From positions 1 through 43,859 of the forward strand of contig NZ_JAEHJZ010000003.1 of the NCBI RefSeq assembly GCF_016469035.1: 43,859 nt of DNA, read 5' to 3'. The DNA comes from Gelidibacter salicanalis (GTDB taxonomy: Bacteria > Bacteroidota > Bacteroidia > Flavobacteriales > Flavobacteriaceae). Shown here one piece after another: positions 25,333 through 36,653 of this stretch. Each line of letters opens with the position of its first letter. Position 1 is the stretch's first letter. The notes under the pieces were generated by a model. It worked only from the letters and a program-made list of their open reading frames with translations, ran no database searches and was not told the origin of the DNA. Position numbers and translations under genes: made by a program.

Positions 25333-25442
25333 TTAATTTGTGTTCAGACCTGACGGGTTGGTAAAACTTTAAAGGCCTTTTTTAAGTTGGTAATTAATTT
25401 TGTTTTTTGATAAGATTTTTTATCACAAAAATGCATCCAAGA

Positions 25443-27092
<1,650 letters not shown>

Positions 27093-27103
27093 TTAAACGC
27101 AGG

Positions 27104-27111
27104 CAAATTTA
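27104..27111 (-). promoter_or_regulatory. Bacteroidota -7 promoter element for pyrG
   Basis: TAAATTTG on the minus strand, 20 bases before the pyrG ATG, fits the TAnnTTTG consensus. The -33 region is AT-rich without a clear TTG. Confidence 0.45.
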
Positions 27112-27257
27112 CAAAATTTAAATAGTTATTGTAGCATCTAATTTTAGTTATTTATGAAGACAGACAATAGCCATCACAACACCTTAAACTACTCACAAAC
27201 AACCATTTAAAAACACCTCGTTATTTTACTAAACTATTACAATTCAAATTTTTAAAA

Positions 27258-27306
27258 ACAAAAAACCTGCTCCTCAGCCAAAACTGTTGAAGCAGGTCAT
27301 TTTTTG
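27258..27306 (-). terminator. Rho-independent terminator after the M16 protease gene
   Basis: The stem acctgct (27265-27271) with agcaggt (27291-27297) is flanked by A8 and T6 runs. On the minus strand it gives a GC-containing hairpin followed by U residues 13 bases after the protease stop. Confidence 0.8.
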
Positions 27307-27318
27307 ATTGGTTTAATA

Positions 27319-30087
27319 TTAGTCTATCTTTTTAGCATCTGTCTTGATCTTCAGATTATCAAAATCGCCACCATTGACCACGGTCCAATTCTCATAGTTT
27401 TTAAAGTATTTTTTAATAACCTTATTCACATCTTCAACCGTTAGTTTTTTAACTTGGTTTTCAACATTTTTCTGAAACATCATGTCTCGGTCATAATACA
27501 AGTTGTTGTTGATGACTCTTGCCAACTCATTATCCTTTGCTCTCGATACATTTTGCTCCTGAACCCAACCGTTGACGGCATTTTTAAGCTCTTCTTCAGT
27601 AATGCCTTCAGTAATATAATGGGCTATTTCTTCTTTAAAACCTTGCTGTACCTTAGCTGCATTTTCTGGAGCATAAATGGCATAAATGTACATGGACGAA
27701 TTTTTATCTTCCTGATTATCATCCACTCCAACATTACCCCCAGCACCATAGCTTACCCCGTCCTTTTGACGTAGGCGTCCTGCAATACGAGAGTTTAGAA
27801 ACCCACCACCAAAAATTTCTCCAGCTATTTGTAAAGCGGCATAGTCTTCGTCATACTGGCTGCCTTCAAAGGAAATCACCCCTAAAGTGAAGGCATTCTT
27901 TTTATCTGGGGTTATGATTTTTTCATTGGCAGGCTTGCTGTTCTGAAATTTATCACTGATTTCAGTATACGATTTATCCGATTTGAAATCGGCATACGTA
28001 TTATCAATATAGGTTTTAACAGCCTCCTCATCCATATTACCAATAGCCACCAAGGATGCACTGTTGTTAACACCATAAAAATCGTTATGGTAGGCTTTTA
28101 AATCTGCGACATTTATAGATTTTATAGCCTCAATTTCTTCCTCTAGTGTTCTATTATATAAAGGATGACCTTTTTTATAGCGATTATTGAGTAACCTTAC
28201 CTGTCTCGATACAACAGATTGTGGTTCCGTTTTACTTTCTTCTAGACTTGCCAGGTCTTGTGTCTTCAACTTTTCCAACTCTGTGGCATCAAACGTCGGG
28301 TTTTTCAACATATCTGTCATTAAAGCAAGAGTTTCCATCAGGTTGTCTTCTGTGCTATTTATAGAAGCAGTAACACGTCCGTTAGAACCGTTAAAGAATA
28401 CTGACGATTTTAAGGCGCTCAACTTATCTTCAATATCTTGTCTGGACATGGTGGTGGTGCCTTTATTGAGCATTCTGGCCGTATATCTTGCTGTAAGCCC
28501 CTTATTCATCAATTGATCCACATTTCCTGTACGCAAATTAAAGGTGAGGTTGACTGTTTTACCACGGTTATCTTTTTTGATAAGACCATACTCAATGCCA
28601 CTACTCTCCAATGTTCCAGAGTTTAAGGTGTTTTGAATATTTTCATAGGACACATCAAAAGCTTCACCAGCATCTAAAGCTTCTTTACCTTTATAATTGG
28701 CTACCAAGGTTTCTAAGTTTTCAGTATGCGGAATCCCGATGCGCACAGGATTTTTTGTTGGCACAAAATTCCCAACCGTTCTATTGGAAGGAATCATATA
28801 CTTTTTAACAGCCTCATTGACCTTATTAACCGTCATATCTTCAATACGGTCTCTAAAAATAAATGCCAATCGCCAATCGCCAGCCCCAATAAACTCACTC
28901 ATATAAGTGCCCAAATACGAGGAATTCCGAAACACCTGATCCATTTGCTTCAACATATTTGCCTTGGCTCGATTCAATTCGGCTTCGGTAATTGGTGCAT
29001 CTGCCAGGCTATCTAAGGTGGTCAATAAAGTTGTTTCTGCTTCAGCCAACGACTTATCAGATGGCACATCTACATTAATATATAAAAAAGAAGGTTCTTT
29101 GGTAAACGGTGTAAAAGACCAAATACCAGACGCTTTTTTGCCATCTACCAGGGCTTTATACAATCTGCCGGAAGGCTCATCCGTCAACACTTGTTCAGCA
29201 ATCGTCAATGCAGCCGCATCCTCATGAGACCCTGCAGGTACATGATACAATGCAGATACAATTTGCAAGTCGCCCACACGATTTAAGGTCACGCGTTTTT
29301 CGCCATCTTGTTCCGGCTCAATCGTTGGTACATCTTTTAATTTTTCTTCTGGATTTTTAATCGGTCCAAATTTCTTCTCTATTAAAGCTAAGGTTTTTTC
29401 AGTATCAAATTTTCCCGTCACCATTAAAATAGCATTGTCAGGTCGGTAATACTTTTTATAAAATGCCTGTAAATTTTCAATAGGCACCCGTTCAATATCA
29501 GATTTATTTCCAATAGTAGATTGGCCGTAGTTGTGCCATAGATAGGCAGAACTGATCACTTTTTGCATCAAAACACGGGTAGGTGAATTTTCGCCACTCT
29601 CAAACTCATTTCGAACGACTGAAAATTCAGATTCCAAGTCCTTTTTCGCAATAAAGGAATTAACCATTCGATCCGATTCCAAGTCTAACGCCCAATCCAA
29701 ATTTTCATCTGTAGCATTAAACGTTTCGAAATAATTGGTACGATCATACCATGTGGTTCCATTGGGGCGTGCACCGTGAGAGGATAGTTCTTCTGGAATA
29801 TTGGGATGGTTTGGTGTGCCTTTAAACACCATGTGCTCCAACAAATGCGCCATGCCTTTTTCGCCATAGCCTTCATGACGACTACCCACCATATAGGTTA
29901 TGTTTACAGTAATAGTTTGTGCAGAATTATCAGGAAACAAAAGTACTTTTAAACCGTTGTCCAAACTGTATTCTGTAATACCTTCTACGCTTGCACCTTT
30001 TTTAAGTTGCGCCTCTGCGCTGATGGAAAGGGCAAGACAAAACAATATTGTTACTGCAATTTTGAATAATGGATTATTTTTTTTCAT
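27319..30087 (-). CDS. M16-family zinc metallopeptidase (two-half pitrilysin/insulinase type)
   Basis: A 922-residue exported protease with a signal peptide (about 1-26, ending AEAQ). The N-terminal half has the inverted zinc motif HLLEH (His81, Glu84, His85) and the third ligand glutamate in the RNEFESGE segment. The C-terminal half repeats the M16 fold, including FFNGSNGRV and the GGGFLNSRIAGRLRQKDGVSYG block that binds substrate, but has no HxxEH and is the usual inactive half. This architecture matches periplasmic M16 peptidases that clear short peptides. It is divergent from the SDR gene and ends with its own terminator. Confidence 0.93.
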   Translation of the reverse strand: MKKNNPLFKIAVTILFCLALSISAEAQLKKGASVEGITEYSLDNGLKVLLFPDNSAQTITVNITYMVGSRHEGYGEKGMAHLLEHMVFKGTPNHPNIPEELSSHGARPNGTTWYDRTNYFETFNATDENLDWALDLESDRMVNSFIAKKDLESEFSVVRNEFESGENSPTRVLMQKVISSAYLWHNYGQSTIGNKSDIERVPIENLQAFYKKYYRPDNAILMVTGKFDTEKTLALIEKKFGPIKNPEEKLKDVPTIEPEQDGEKRVTLNRVGDLQIVSALYHVPAGSHEDAAALTIAEQVLTDEPSGRLYKALVDGKKASGIWSFTPFTKEPSFLYINVDVPSDKSLAEAETTLLTTLDSLADAPITEAELNRAKANMLKQMDQVFRNSSYLGTYMSEFIGAGDWRLAFIFRDRIEDMTVNKVNEAVKKYMIPSNRTVGNFVPTKNPVRIGIPHTENLETLVANYKGKEALDAGEAFDVSYENIQNTLNSGTLESSGIEYGLIKKDNRGKTVNLTFNLRTGNVDQLMNKGLTARYTARMLNKGTTTMSRQDIEDKLSALKSSVFFNGSNGRVTASINSTEDNLMETLALMTDMLKNPTFDATELEKLKTQDLASLEESKTEPQSVVSRQVRLLNNRYKKGHPLYNRTLEEEIEAIKSINVADLKAYHNDFYGVNNSASLVAIGNMDEEAVKTYIDNTYADFKSDKSYTEISDKFQNSKPANEKIITPDKKNAFTLGVISFEGSQYDEDYAALQIAGEIFGGGFLNSRIAGRLRQKDGVSYGAGGNVGVDDNQEDKNSSMYIYAIYAPENAAKVQQGFKEEIAHYITEGITEEELKNAVNGWVQEQNVSRAKDNELARVINNNLYYDRDMMFQKNVENQVKKLTVEDVNKVIKKYFKNYENWTVVNGGDFDNLKIKTDAKKID

Positions 30088-30289
30088 AACAGGATTGTAA
30101 TTGATTGACTTTAAAGGTATAATAAAAAAAACAAACCTCTATTTGGTGAATCAAAAAATTTAGTCCTAATGTATTCTATAAGAAATGTGATCAATTGATC
30201 AAGTATTAAGAATAATTTGACTTTTTAAAATGACCATCGTAAGATTTAATCCGTAATTTTAAATTCACTTTTTTACTAAAAACAGCATC

Positions 30290-31171
30290 ATGTATACTCA
30301 AAAAATGCTCCGGGACGGCGCTTTAAACGGAAAAACGATAGTTGTCACCGGTGGCGGCAGTGGATTAGGAAAGGCCATGTCTAAATACTTTCTGGAATTG
30401 GGCGCCAATGTTGTCATTACCTCACGCAATCTTGACAAGCTCAAGGCTACGGCTGAAGCGTTGGAACAGGAAACTAAAGGCACCTGTTTGCCCCTGCAAT
30501 GTGACGTCAGGAATTACAACGAAGTTGAGGCCATGCTCAAAGGCGCAGTGGAAAACTTTGGAAAAGTGGATGTACTCCTCAATAATGCTGCGGGAAATTT
30601 CATTTCTCCTACGGAGCGACTTTCTGCCAATGCGTTCGACACTATTATTGATATTGTATTAAAAGGCACCAAGAACTGCACTTTAGCTTTTGGAAAACAT
30701 TGGATTGACACCAAACAGACCAACACCTCTGTACTCAATATTGTTACTACGTATGCCTGGACGGGTTCCGCTTATGTGGTGCCAAGCGCCACCGCCAAGG
30801 CAGGTGTGTTGGCCATGACACGCAGTCTGGCGGTAGAATGGGCCAAATACGGGATGCGTTTTAATGCCATTGCACCGGGGCCGTTCCCCACCAAAGGTGC
30901 TTGGGACCGACTTTTACCGGGAGATTTAAAGGACAAGTTTGATATGGCGAAAAAAGTGCCTTTAAACCGCGTGGGAGACCACCAGGAGTTGGCCAATTTG
31001 GCAGCGTATTTGGTGTCTGATTTTTCGGCTTATGTGAATGGCGAAGTGATTACCATTGACGGTGGCGAATGGCTTAAAGGCGCAGGACAATTTAATTTAT
31101 TAGAAGCAATACCTGAAGAAATATGGGATCAGTTGGAAGCCATGATTAGAGCAAAAAAAAGTAAAAGTTAA
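30290..31171 (+). CDS. SDR oxidoreductase resembling mitochondrial-type 2,4-dienoyl-CoA reductase
   Basis: A 293-residue Rossmann-fold enzyme with TGGGSGLG (20-27) and NNAAGNF (98-104). The catalytic pair is not in a YxxxK motif. Tyr155 in VTTYAWTGS and Lys170 in PSATAKAG are 15 residues apart, the same spacing as in mammalian DECR1 (IYAETG to SAKAG). The segments KYGMRFNAIAPGPFPTKGA and DGGEWLKGAGQFN, and the tail EEIWDQLEAMIR, also fit that family. It should reduce 2,4-dienoyl-CoA with NADPH during beta-oxidation of unsaturated fatty acids. It is a stand-alone gene between the M16 protease and parA. Confidence 0.85.
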   Translation: MYTQKMLRDGALNGKTIVVTGGGSGLGKAMSKYFLELGANVVITSRNLDKLKATAEALEQETKGTCLPLQCDVRNYNEVEAMLKGAVENFGKVDVLLNNAAGNFISPTERLSANAFDTIIDIVLKGTKNCTLAFGKHWIDTKQTNTSVLNIVTTYAWTGSAYVVPSATAKAGVLAMTRSLAVEWAKYGMRFNAIAPGPFPTKGAWDRLLPGDLKDKFDMAKKVPLNRVGDHQELANLAAYLVSDFSAYVNGEVITIDGGEWLKGAGQFNLLEAIPEEIWDQLEAMIRAKKSKS

Positions 31172-31404
31172 AAAGTTATAACAGAAACACAATTAAGTTT
31201 AACAGCCTAAAACACACGGAACCACCCTATAATCGCTCTTTGTTTTCAGCACATCACCCCCACTAACATACTGATCATAAAGCAAGAGCATATTTATTGT
31301 GGAGGAGAGACAATCTTTAAGTTTGCGCCCCGTTTGTTAACAAGTAACATTTTTTAAACTCGCAAATAATTGTATTTTTACCGAGACTAAAACCAGATCA
31401 TTTA

Positions 31405-32169
31405 ATGGGTAAAATCATTGCAATAGCCAATCAAAAAGGAGGCGTTGGTAAAACAACGACGTCAGTAAATTTAGCTGCTTCCTTAGGTGCATTAGAAAAA
31501 AAAGTATTATTAATAGATGCAGATCCACAGGCCAACGCATCATCTGGCTTAGGGATTGATGTAGAAGGTGTCGAAGTTGGTTCTTATCAACTTATTGAAC
31601 ATTCTGCAACGGCAGAAGATTGTATCATTCCTACAAACGCGCCTCATGTGGATATTATTCCGGCGCACATTGATTTGGTCGCTATTGAGATTGAATTGGT
31701 TGATAAGGATGAACGGGAGTATATGCTCAAAAAAGCCATCCATCACCTCAAAGAGAAATATGATTATATTTTAATTGACTGTGCGCCTTCTTTAGGGCTT
31801 TTGACCTTGAATGCGCTTACTGCAGCCGACTCGGTTATCATCCCGATACAATGTGAATATTTTGCATTGGAAGGTTTGGGTAAGTTATTGAACACTATTA
31901 AAAGTGTGCAACGCATCCACAACGAACACTTAGATATTGAAGGGATGTTACTGACCATGTATGATGCGCGTTTACGCTTGTCAAACCAAGTTGTGGAAGA
32001 AGTGCAAAAGCATTTCAGCGACATGGTTTTTGATACCATCATTCAGCGTAATGTACGTTTGGGAGAAGCCCCAAGTTTTGGCGAAAGCATCATCAATTAT
32101 GATGTGAGCAGCAGAGGCGCTACCAATTATTTAAGTCTGGCAAAGGAAATTATTAAAAAGAACCATTAA
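31405..32169 (+). CDS. parA: Chromosome-partitioning ATPase ParA (Soj)
   Basis: Deviant Walker-A ATPase that drives chromosome origin segregation with ParB. The 254-residue protein begins MGKIIAIANQKGGVGKTTTS (signature KGGVGKTT at 11-18) and includes DADPQANASSGLG, DCAPSLGLLTLNAL and YFALEGLGKLL, so it is the short chromosomal type without an N-terminal DNA-binding domain. Its stop overlaps the parB start by one base (TAATG). It opens the operon parA-parB-DUF5683-dapB. Confidence 0.97.
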   Translation: MGKIIAIANQKGGVGKTTTSVNLAASLGALEKKVLLIDADPQANASSGLGIDVEGVEVGSYQLIEHSATAEDCIIPTNAPHVDIIPAHIDLVAIEIELVDKDEREYMLKKAIHHLKEKYDYILIDCAPSLGLLTLNALTAADSVIIPIQCEYFALEGLGKLLNTIKSVQRIHNEHLDIEGMLLTMYDARLRLSNQVVEEVQKHFSDMVFDTIIQRNVRLGEAPSFGESIINYDVSSRGATNYLSLAKEIIKKNH

Positions 32170-33068
32170 TGGCGAAGGCAACCCAAAAACAAGCTTTAGG
32201 TAGAGGATTATCAGCACTTTTAAAAGATCCGTCAAACGATATTAAGTCGGTTCAGGATAAAAATGCCGATAAAGTGATTGGTAATATTGTGGAATTAGAA
32301 TTGGAAGCTATTGAAATCAATCCGTTTCAGCCCCGAACCAATTTTAATGAAGAAACACTTCGTGAGTTGGCATCTTCCATCAAGGAACTCGGTGTGATTC
32401 AGCCCATAACGGTTAGAAAACTCGACTTTAACAAGTACCAATTGGTCTCTGGTGAGCGTCGTTTTAGAGCTTCCAAACTTATTGGCTTGTCAACCATTCC
32501 TGCCTATATCAGAATTGCTAATGATCAGGAATCTCTTGAAATGGCTTTGGTTGAAAACATCCAACGCCAAGATTTAGATCCTATTGAAATTGCCTTGTCC
32601 TACCAGCGTCTGATTGATGAAATTCAGCTCACCCAAGAACAGATGAGTGAGCGCGTGGGCAAAAAACGCTCTACCATTGCAAACTATCTCAGACTTTTAA
32701 AATTAGATCCTATCATCCAAACGGGTATGCGGGATGGTTTTATATCAATGGGTCACGGCCGTGCCATTATTAACATTGAAGATCAATCGCATCAGCTTGA
32801 TATATATGAAAAAATTCTTTCTGATAAATTATCGGTGAGAGATACAGAGGCTTTAGTTAAAAACTACCATCATAAAGGCGATGTGCAAATTTCTGAAAAA
32901 CCAGAGATTCCAAAATTTATTAAAAACAGCGTCAAGGAGTTTTCAGAATATTTTGGACAAAAAATTAGCGTTAAAGTGAGCAAGAACGGAAAAGGAACGA
33001 TTAGTATTCCATTCCATTCTGAGGAAGATTTTAACCGCATCAAAAAACTTGTTCAAAGTGCTAAATAA
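32169..33068 (+). CDS. parB: Chromosome-partitioning protein ParB (Spo0J)
   Basis: CTP-dependent clamp that loads at parS sites and partners ParA. The 299-residue protein has the N-terminal ALGRGLSALL box that contacts ParA, the ParB/Srx nuclease-like fold with ELGVIQPITVR and SGERRFRASKL, and the ENIQRQDLDPIEIA segment. A helix-turn-helix follows (LTQEQMSERVGKKRSTIANYLRLLKL), then a C-terminal dimerisation domain. It overlaps parA by one base and the next gene by 11 or 20 bases. No parS-like palindrome (TGTTTCACGTGAAACA-type) was noticed in this window. Confidence 0.97.
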   Translation: MAKATQKQALGRGLSALLKDPSNDIKSVQDKNADKVIGNIVELELEAIEINPFQPRTNFNEETLRELASSIKELGVIQPITVRKLDFNKYQLVSGERRFRASKLIGLSTIPAYIRIANDQESLEMALVENIQRQDLDPIEIALSYQRLIDEIQLTQEQMSERVGKKRSTIANYLRLLKLDPIIQTGMRDGFISMGHGRAIINIEDQSHQLDIYEKILSDKLSVRDTEALVKNYHHKGDVQISEKPEIPKFIKNSVKEFSEYFGQKISVKVSKNGKGTISIPFHSEEDFNRIKKLVQSAK

Positions 33069-33678
33069 ACGCATTTATATACCTCTTGTTATTTTATGTT
33101 TTGTTTCTGTCTTCGGATTTTCACAAACCGAAACGGATTCTATTCCAACGGTAATAGACAGCGTTCCAAACACTATTTCAAATGAAGTTGTTATTGACAG
33201 CATCGTTAGGAAACCTTTAAATATTCTAGCCCCTTCAAAAGCTGCATTCTACTCTGCTATTCTCCCGGGATTAGGTCAGGCCTACAACAAAAAATACTGG
33301 AAAATCCCCATAGTATACGCTGCAATTGGCACAGGTATCTATGTGTATTTAGATAATGATAAAACATATAAGCGCTACCGCGACATTTATAAACGCCGAT
33401 TAGCGGGTTTTACTGATGACGAATTTTATGGAGATGGCCCTACCCCAAAAGTGTCTAACGAAGGACTTATTCGTGCACAAAATACGTTGCGTCGTAATAA
33501 GGAGTTGTCACTGTTGATTACCTTTGGATTATACGCCCTTAACATCATCGATGCCAATGTAGATGCACATTTGTTGCAGTATAATTTAGATGAAAATCTG
33601 GCTTTAAAACCTCATTTTCAATATAACGAACAGGAAAATTCCACCGACTTAGGTGTGACTCTAAATTTTAAATTTTAA
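33058..33678 (+). CDS. DUF5683 membrane protein
   Basis: A protein of about 206 residues with an N-terminal signal or membrane segment (RIYIPLVILCFVSVFGFSQ). A DUF5683 domain follows, including PSKAAFYSAILPGLGQAYNKKYWKIPIVY, a second membrane segment, and YKRYRDIYKRRLAGFTDDEF. The start is ambiguous. GTG at 33058 is chosen because it gives a compact signal peptide; the upstream TTG at 33049 would add three residues. Either start overlaps the end of parB, so expression is coupled. The family sits between parB and dapB in many Bacteroidota. It is probably an outer-envelope or membrane protein of unknown function. Confidence 0.82.
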   Translation: MLNKRIYIPLVILCFVSVFGFSQTETDSIPTVIDSVPNTISNEVVIDSIVRKPLNILAPSKAAFYSAILPGLGQAYNKKYWKIPIVYAAIGTGIYVYLDNDKTYKRYRDIYKRRLAGFTDDEFYGDGPTPKVSNEGLIRAQNTLRRNKELSLLITFGLYALNIIDANVDAHLLQYNLDENLALKPHFQYNEQENSTDLGVTLNFKF

Positions 33679-33680
33679 AC

Positions 33681-34382
33681 ATGAAAATAGCGCTCTTAGG
33701 GTATGGAAAGATGGGCAAAACCATCGAAAAGATAGCCATTGAACGGCATCATGACATCGTTTTAAAAGTTGATGCAGACACACAGGATTATGCTCTTGAT
33801 GGCATTGATGTAGCCATTGATTTTAGTACTCCAGATGCCGCAGTAGATAATATCTTAAAATGTTTTGGTCACAACGTTCCTGTTATTTCGGGAACTACGG
33901 GCTGGTTGCAGCATTATAATGAGGTTCTCGCTTTATGTAAAGAAAGGGAAGGCACGTTTTTGTATGCTTCCAATTTTAGTTTAGGGGTCAATATTTTTTT
34001 TGAATTGAACAAGACACTTTCAAAATTGATGGCTATGCTACCCGAATACGCTATTAGCATGGAAGAGATCCATCATACCCAAAAATTGGATGCACCTAGT
34101 GGTACCGCCATTTCTTTGGCAGAAGATATTATTAAAAACTCAAAATACGGCACGTGGACGTTGGATGCTGCAAAACCTAAAGAATTGCATATTGATGCCA
34201 AGCGGATTGAAAATGTTCCCGGAACCCATGAAGTAACCTACACCTCAACTGTAGACACAATTTCCATTAAACACACCGCCCACAGCCGTGAAGGATTTGC
34301 CTTAGGCGCCGTGATTGCTGCGGAATGGATTGCTGGAAAAAAGGGGGTGTTTTCAATGAAGGATGTGTTAAACATTGGTTAA
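33681..34382 (+). CDS. dapB: 4-hydroxy-tetrahydrodipicolinate reductase DapB
   Basis: NAD(P)H-dependent enzyme of lysine and meso-diaminopimelate biosynthesis. The 233-residue protein has the dinucleotide loop GYGKMGKTI (residues 7-15), the GTTGW segment, and the active-site block EEIHHTQKLDAPSGTA with catalytic His and Lys. The end GFALGAVIAAEWIAGKKGVFSMKDVL is standard. It is about 30 residues shorter than E. coli DapB, as is usual in Bacteroidota. It starts 2 bases after the DUF5683 gene, at the end of the par operon. Confidence 0.96.
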   Translation: MKIALLGYGKMGKTIEKIAIERHHDIVLKVDADTQDYALDGIDVAIDFSTPDAAVDNILKCFGHNVPVISGTTGWLQHYNEVLALCKEREGTFLYASNFSLGVNIFFELNKTLSKLMAMLPEYAISMEEIHHTQKLDAPSGTAISLAEDIIKNSKYGTWTLDAAKPKELHIDAKRIENVPGTHEVTYTSTVDTISIKHTAHSREGFALGAVIAAEWIAGKKGVFSMKDVLNIG

Positions 34383-34421
34383 CTTACTGCCGATTTTTAA
34401 ATGGCGATTTATCATTTACAA

Positions 34422-34450
34422 TATATTTGTTAAACCAGGCTTGGAGCCTG
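34422..34450 (+). promoter_or_regulatory. lepB promoter element and leader hairpin
   Basis: TATATTTG at 34422-34429 matches the TAnnTTTG consensus 50 bases before the lepB ATG. A perfect caggct-tgg-agcctg hairpin (34436-34450) follows within the predicted leader and has no U run. lepB may therefore have its own promoter inside the operon. Confidence 0.4.
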
Positions 34451-34479
34451 ATTTACACTAAAAAACTAAAGCTTATCAG

Positions 34480-36018
34480 ATGACATTTACAGAATGGTTT
34501 ATATTCTTTTTCGTGATACAGGTAATACACGGACTTGGCACATGGAAATTATACATAAAAGCAGGCAGACAAGCTTGGGAGGCATTTGTTCCCGTTTATA
34601 ATGCAGTGGTTTTAATGAAAATCATCAACAGACCTTGGTGGTGGACCATTTTACTGTTTGTGCCTATTGTCAATTTGATTATGTTTCCAGTTATTTGGGT
34701 AGAAACTGCTAGAAGCTTCGGAAAGAACACCACTACAGATACTGTTTTAGCACTGATTACTTTAGGGTTTTACAACTATTTCCTGAACTATTTTACGGAT
34801 GTTGTCCACGTTAAAGACAGAAGTCTGCATCCAAAGTCGGCAGCTGGAGATTGGATCAGTTCCATCCTATTTGCCATTGTTGCCGCAACCATTGTCCATA
34901 CCTATTTTATTCAACCGTTTACGATTCCGACCTCTTCATTAGAAAAAACCTTATTGGTGGGCGACTTTTTATTCGTGAGTAAATTCCATTATGGTGCAAG
35001 ACTTCCAATGACTACCGTGGCAGCACCTATGGTTCATGATACTATTCCTATTTTAAATGTCAAATCATATCTTTCAAAACCAGAGCTCCCTTATATGAGA
35101 CTTCCTGGTTTTCAAAACATAAAACGGAATGATATTGTAGTGTTTAACTGGCCAGTAGACACGATGTTAGACATGCGCCATACGGACAAGCATTACTACA
35201 AACCCATCGATAAGAAAACCAATTACGTAAAACGTGCCGTTGGGATACCTGGAGATTCGCTCTCTATAAAAGATGGCTATGTGTATATTAATGGAAAACA
35301 AAATGTACTTAATGATCGTGCACGGATTCAGTTTTCATATGATATCACTTTTAAAGGTCAGATTGCCTCCAATGCGCAAGTTTATGAAATCCTCAAGCGA
35401 TTTGATATGACCGATGGTTTAGGTTACGATCAACAAAACGAAAAATGGATCATTCCTGCCGCCACGGAAGAAGCGGTGGCAAGAGCAAAAAACCATCCTA
35501 ATATTGCGTCCATTGAAATCAGAAAAGATTCTTTAGGCAATCGTGATGCAGGTATTTTCCCAATGAATTCAGCCTACAATTGGAACAATGATTATTTTGG
35601 CTCATTATACATCCCCGAAAAAGGAAAGACCATCACCTTAACCCCTGAAAACTTACCGTTATACAAACGGGTCATTACAGCTTATGAAGGCCGTGAGCTT
35701 TCAGTAAACGGCAATCAAATCAGCATTGATGGCCAGATCACCAACCAGTATACCTTTAAACAAGATTATTATTGGATGATGGGAGACAACCGTCACAACT
35801 CACAAGATTCTCGTGTTTGGGGATTTGTACCGTTTGACCACGTCGTGGGTAAACCTGTACTGGTTTGGATGAGTTGGGATGGGAAGAGCCCACGCTGGGA
35901 ACGCTTTTTTACAACTGTTGGTGGTAATGGCAAACTGGTATCTTACTTTATTCCTTTTCTTGTGTTATTAGGTCTTGTATTTGGCTTTAATGCTTGGCGC
36001 AAACGAAGAGCTAAATAA
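34480..36018 (+). CDS. lepB: Signal peptidase I (LepB) with N-terminal DUF5684-like membrane domain
   Basis: Cleaves signal peptides from exported preproteins at the outer face of the inner membrane. The 512-residue protein is much longer than E. coli LepB. Residues 1-115 are an additional multi-helix domain of DUF5684 type (WEAFVPVYNAVVLMKIINRPWWW). A membrane segment (about 124-142) leads to the catalytic Ser153 (FTIPTSSLEKT) and Lys251 (NYVKRAVGIPGDS), with the final S26 box MMGDNRHNSQDSRVWGFVP late in the protein. A C-terminal membrane helix ends it. A long insert between the Ser and Lys boxes and the last box is typical of the phylum. wbqC follows 14 bases later. Confidence 0.95.
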   Translation: MTFTEWFIFFFVIQVIHGLGTWKLYIKAGRQAWEAFVPVYNAVVLMKIINRPWWWTILLFVPIVNLIMFPVIWVETARSFGKNTTTDTVLALITLGFYNYFLNYFTDVVHVKDRSLHPKSAAGDWISSILFAIVAATIVHTYFIQPFTIPTSSLEKTLLVGDFLFVSKFHYGARLPMTTVAAPMVHDTIPILNVKSYLSKPELPYMRLPGFQNIKRNDIVVFNWPVDTMLDMRHTDKHYYKPIDKKTNYVKRAVGIPGDSLSIKDGYVYINGKQNVLNDRARIQFSYDITFKGQIASNAQVYEILKRFDMTDGLGYDQQNEKWIIPAATEEAVARAKNHPNIASIEIRKDSLGNRDAGIFPMNSAYNWNNDYFGSLYIPEKGKTITLTPENLPLYKRVITAYEGRELSVNGNQISIDGQITNQYTFKQDYYWMMGDNRHNSQDSRVWGFVPFDHVVGKPVLVWMSWDGKSPRWERFFTTVGGNGKLVSYFIPFLVLLGLVFGFNAWRKRRAK

Positions 36019-36032
36019 GGTGCAGTTTTACT

Positions 36033-36653
36033 ATGGACATTTTACTTCATCCTACTTATTTTCCGAGCATTGCCCAATGTGTCGCCATGGTGCAAGCGCA
36101 GAAAGTAAGCTTTGAAGTCTGTGACAATTATCAGAAACAAACCTATAGAAATCGCATGAATATTTATGGTGCCCAGGGCAAAATGCCCCTTACCGTTCCT
36201 GTAATCTATTCGCAAAAAAACCGACAACGTTACAAAGACATACGCATCTCCAACAATGAAAACTGGCAGGATCTACACTGGAAATCGATTCAGTCAGCCT
36301 ACAGCAGTTCGCCTTTTTTTGAGTTTTATGAACATGATTTGATCCACCTTTTTCAAGAAGAAGCCACGCACTTGATGGCCTTTAATTTCAAATGTTTGGA
36401 GGTCCTTTTGGAATGTCTTCAGCACGATTTAAAGTATGATAACACCACTGAATTTGAACTCAATCCGCAAGATAAAACAGATTATCGCTATTTGGTCGAT
36501 CATCGAAAAGAGACCGAACAGATTTTAAAACCGTATGTTCAAGTATTTGATGACAAGCATGGCTTTACCCCAAACTTGAGCGTTCTCGATTTGATATTTA
36601 ACGAAGGTCCTAATGCGCTGTTATATTTGGAACAACAACACTTACCAAACTAA
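36033..36653 (+). CDS. WbqC-family protein
   Basis: A 206-residue soluble protein of the WbqC family, recognisable by HPTYFPSIAQCVAMVQAQKVSFEVCDNYQKQTYRNR and by the QKNRQRYKDIRI and NENWQDLHWKSIQSAYSSSPFFEFYE segments. Some members sit in polysaccharide clusters and are proposed to modify sugars, but the family's activity is not settled. In Bacteroidota the gene commonly follows lepB, as here, which suggests no special link to O-antigen. It overlaps the next gene by one base (TAATG). Confidence 0.9.
   Translation: MDILLHPTYFPSIAQCVAMVQAQKVSFEVCDNYQKQTYRNRMNIYGAQGKMPLTVPVIYSQKNRQRYKDIRISNNENWQDLHWKSIQSAYSSSPFFEFYEHDLIHLFQEEATHLMAFNFKCLEVLLECLQHDLKYDNTTEFELNPQDKTDYRYLVDHRKETEQILKPYVQVFDDKHGFTPNLSVLDLIFNEGPNALLYLEQQHLPN

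Noticed and set aside
25400-25425. Hairpin between pyrG and yidC as a terminator
   Set aside because: The stem is short and AT-only and has no U run on the transcribed minus strand, so readthrough into yidC is likely.
31172-31404. parS site upstream of parA
   Set aside because: No TGTTTCACGTGAAACA-like palindrome could be seen in this spacer or elsewhere in the window.
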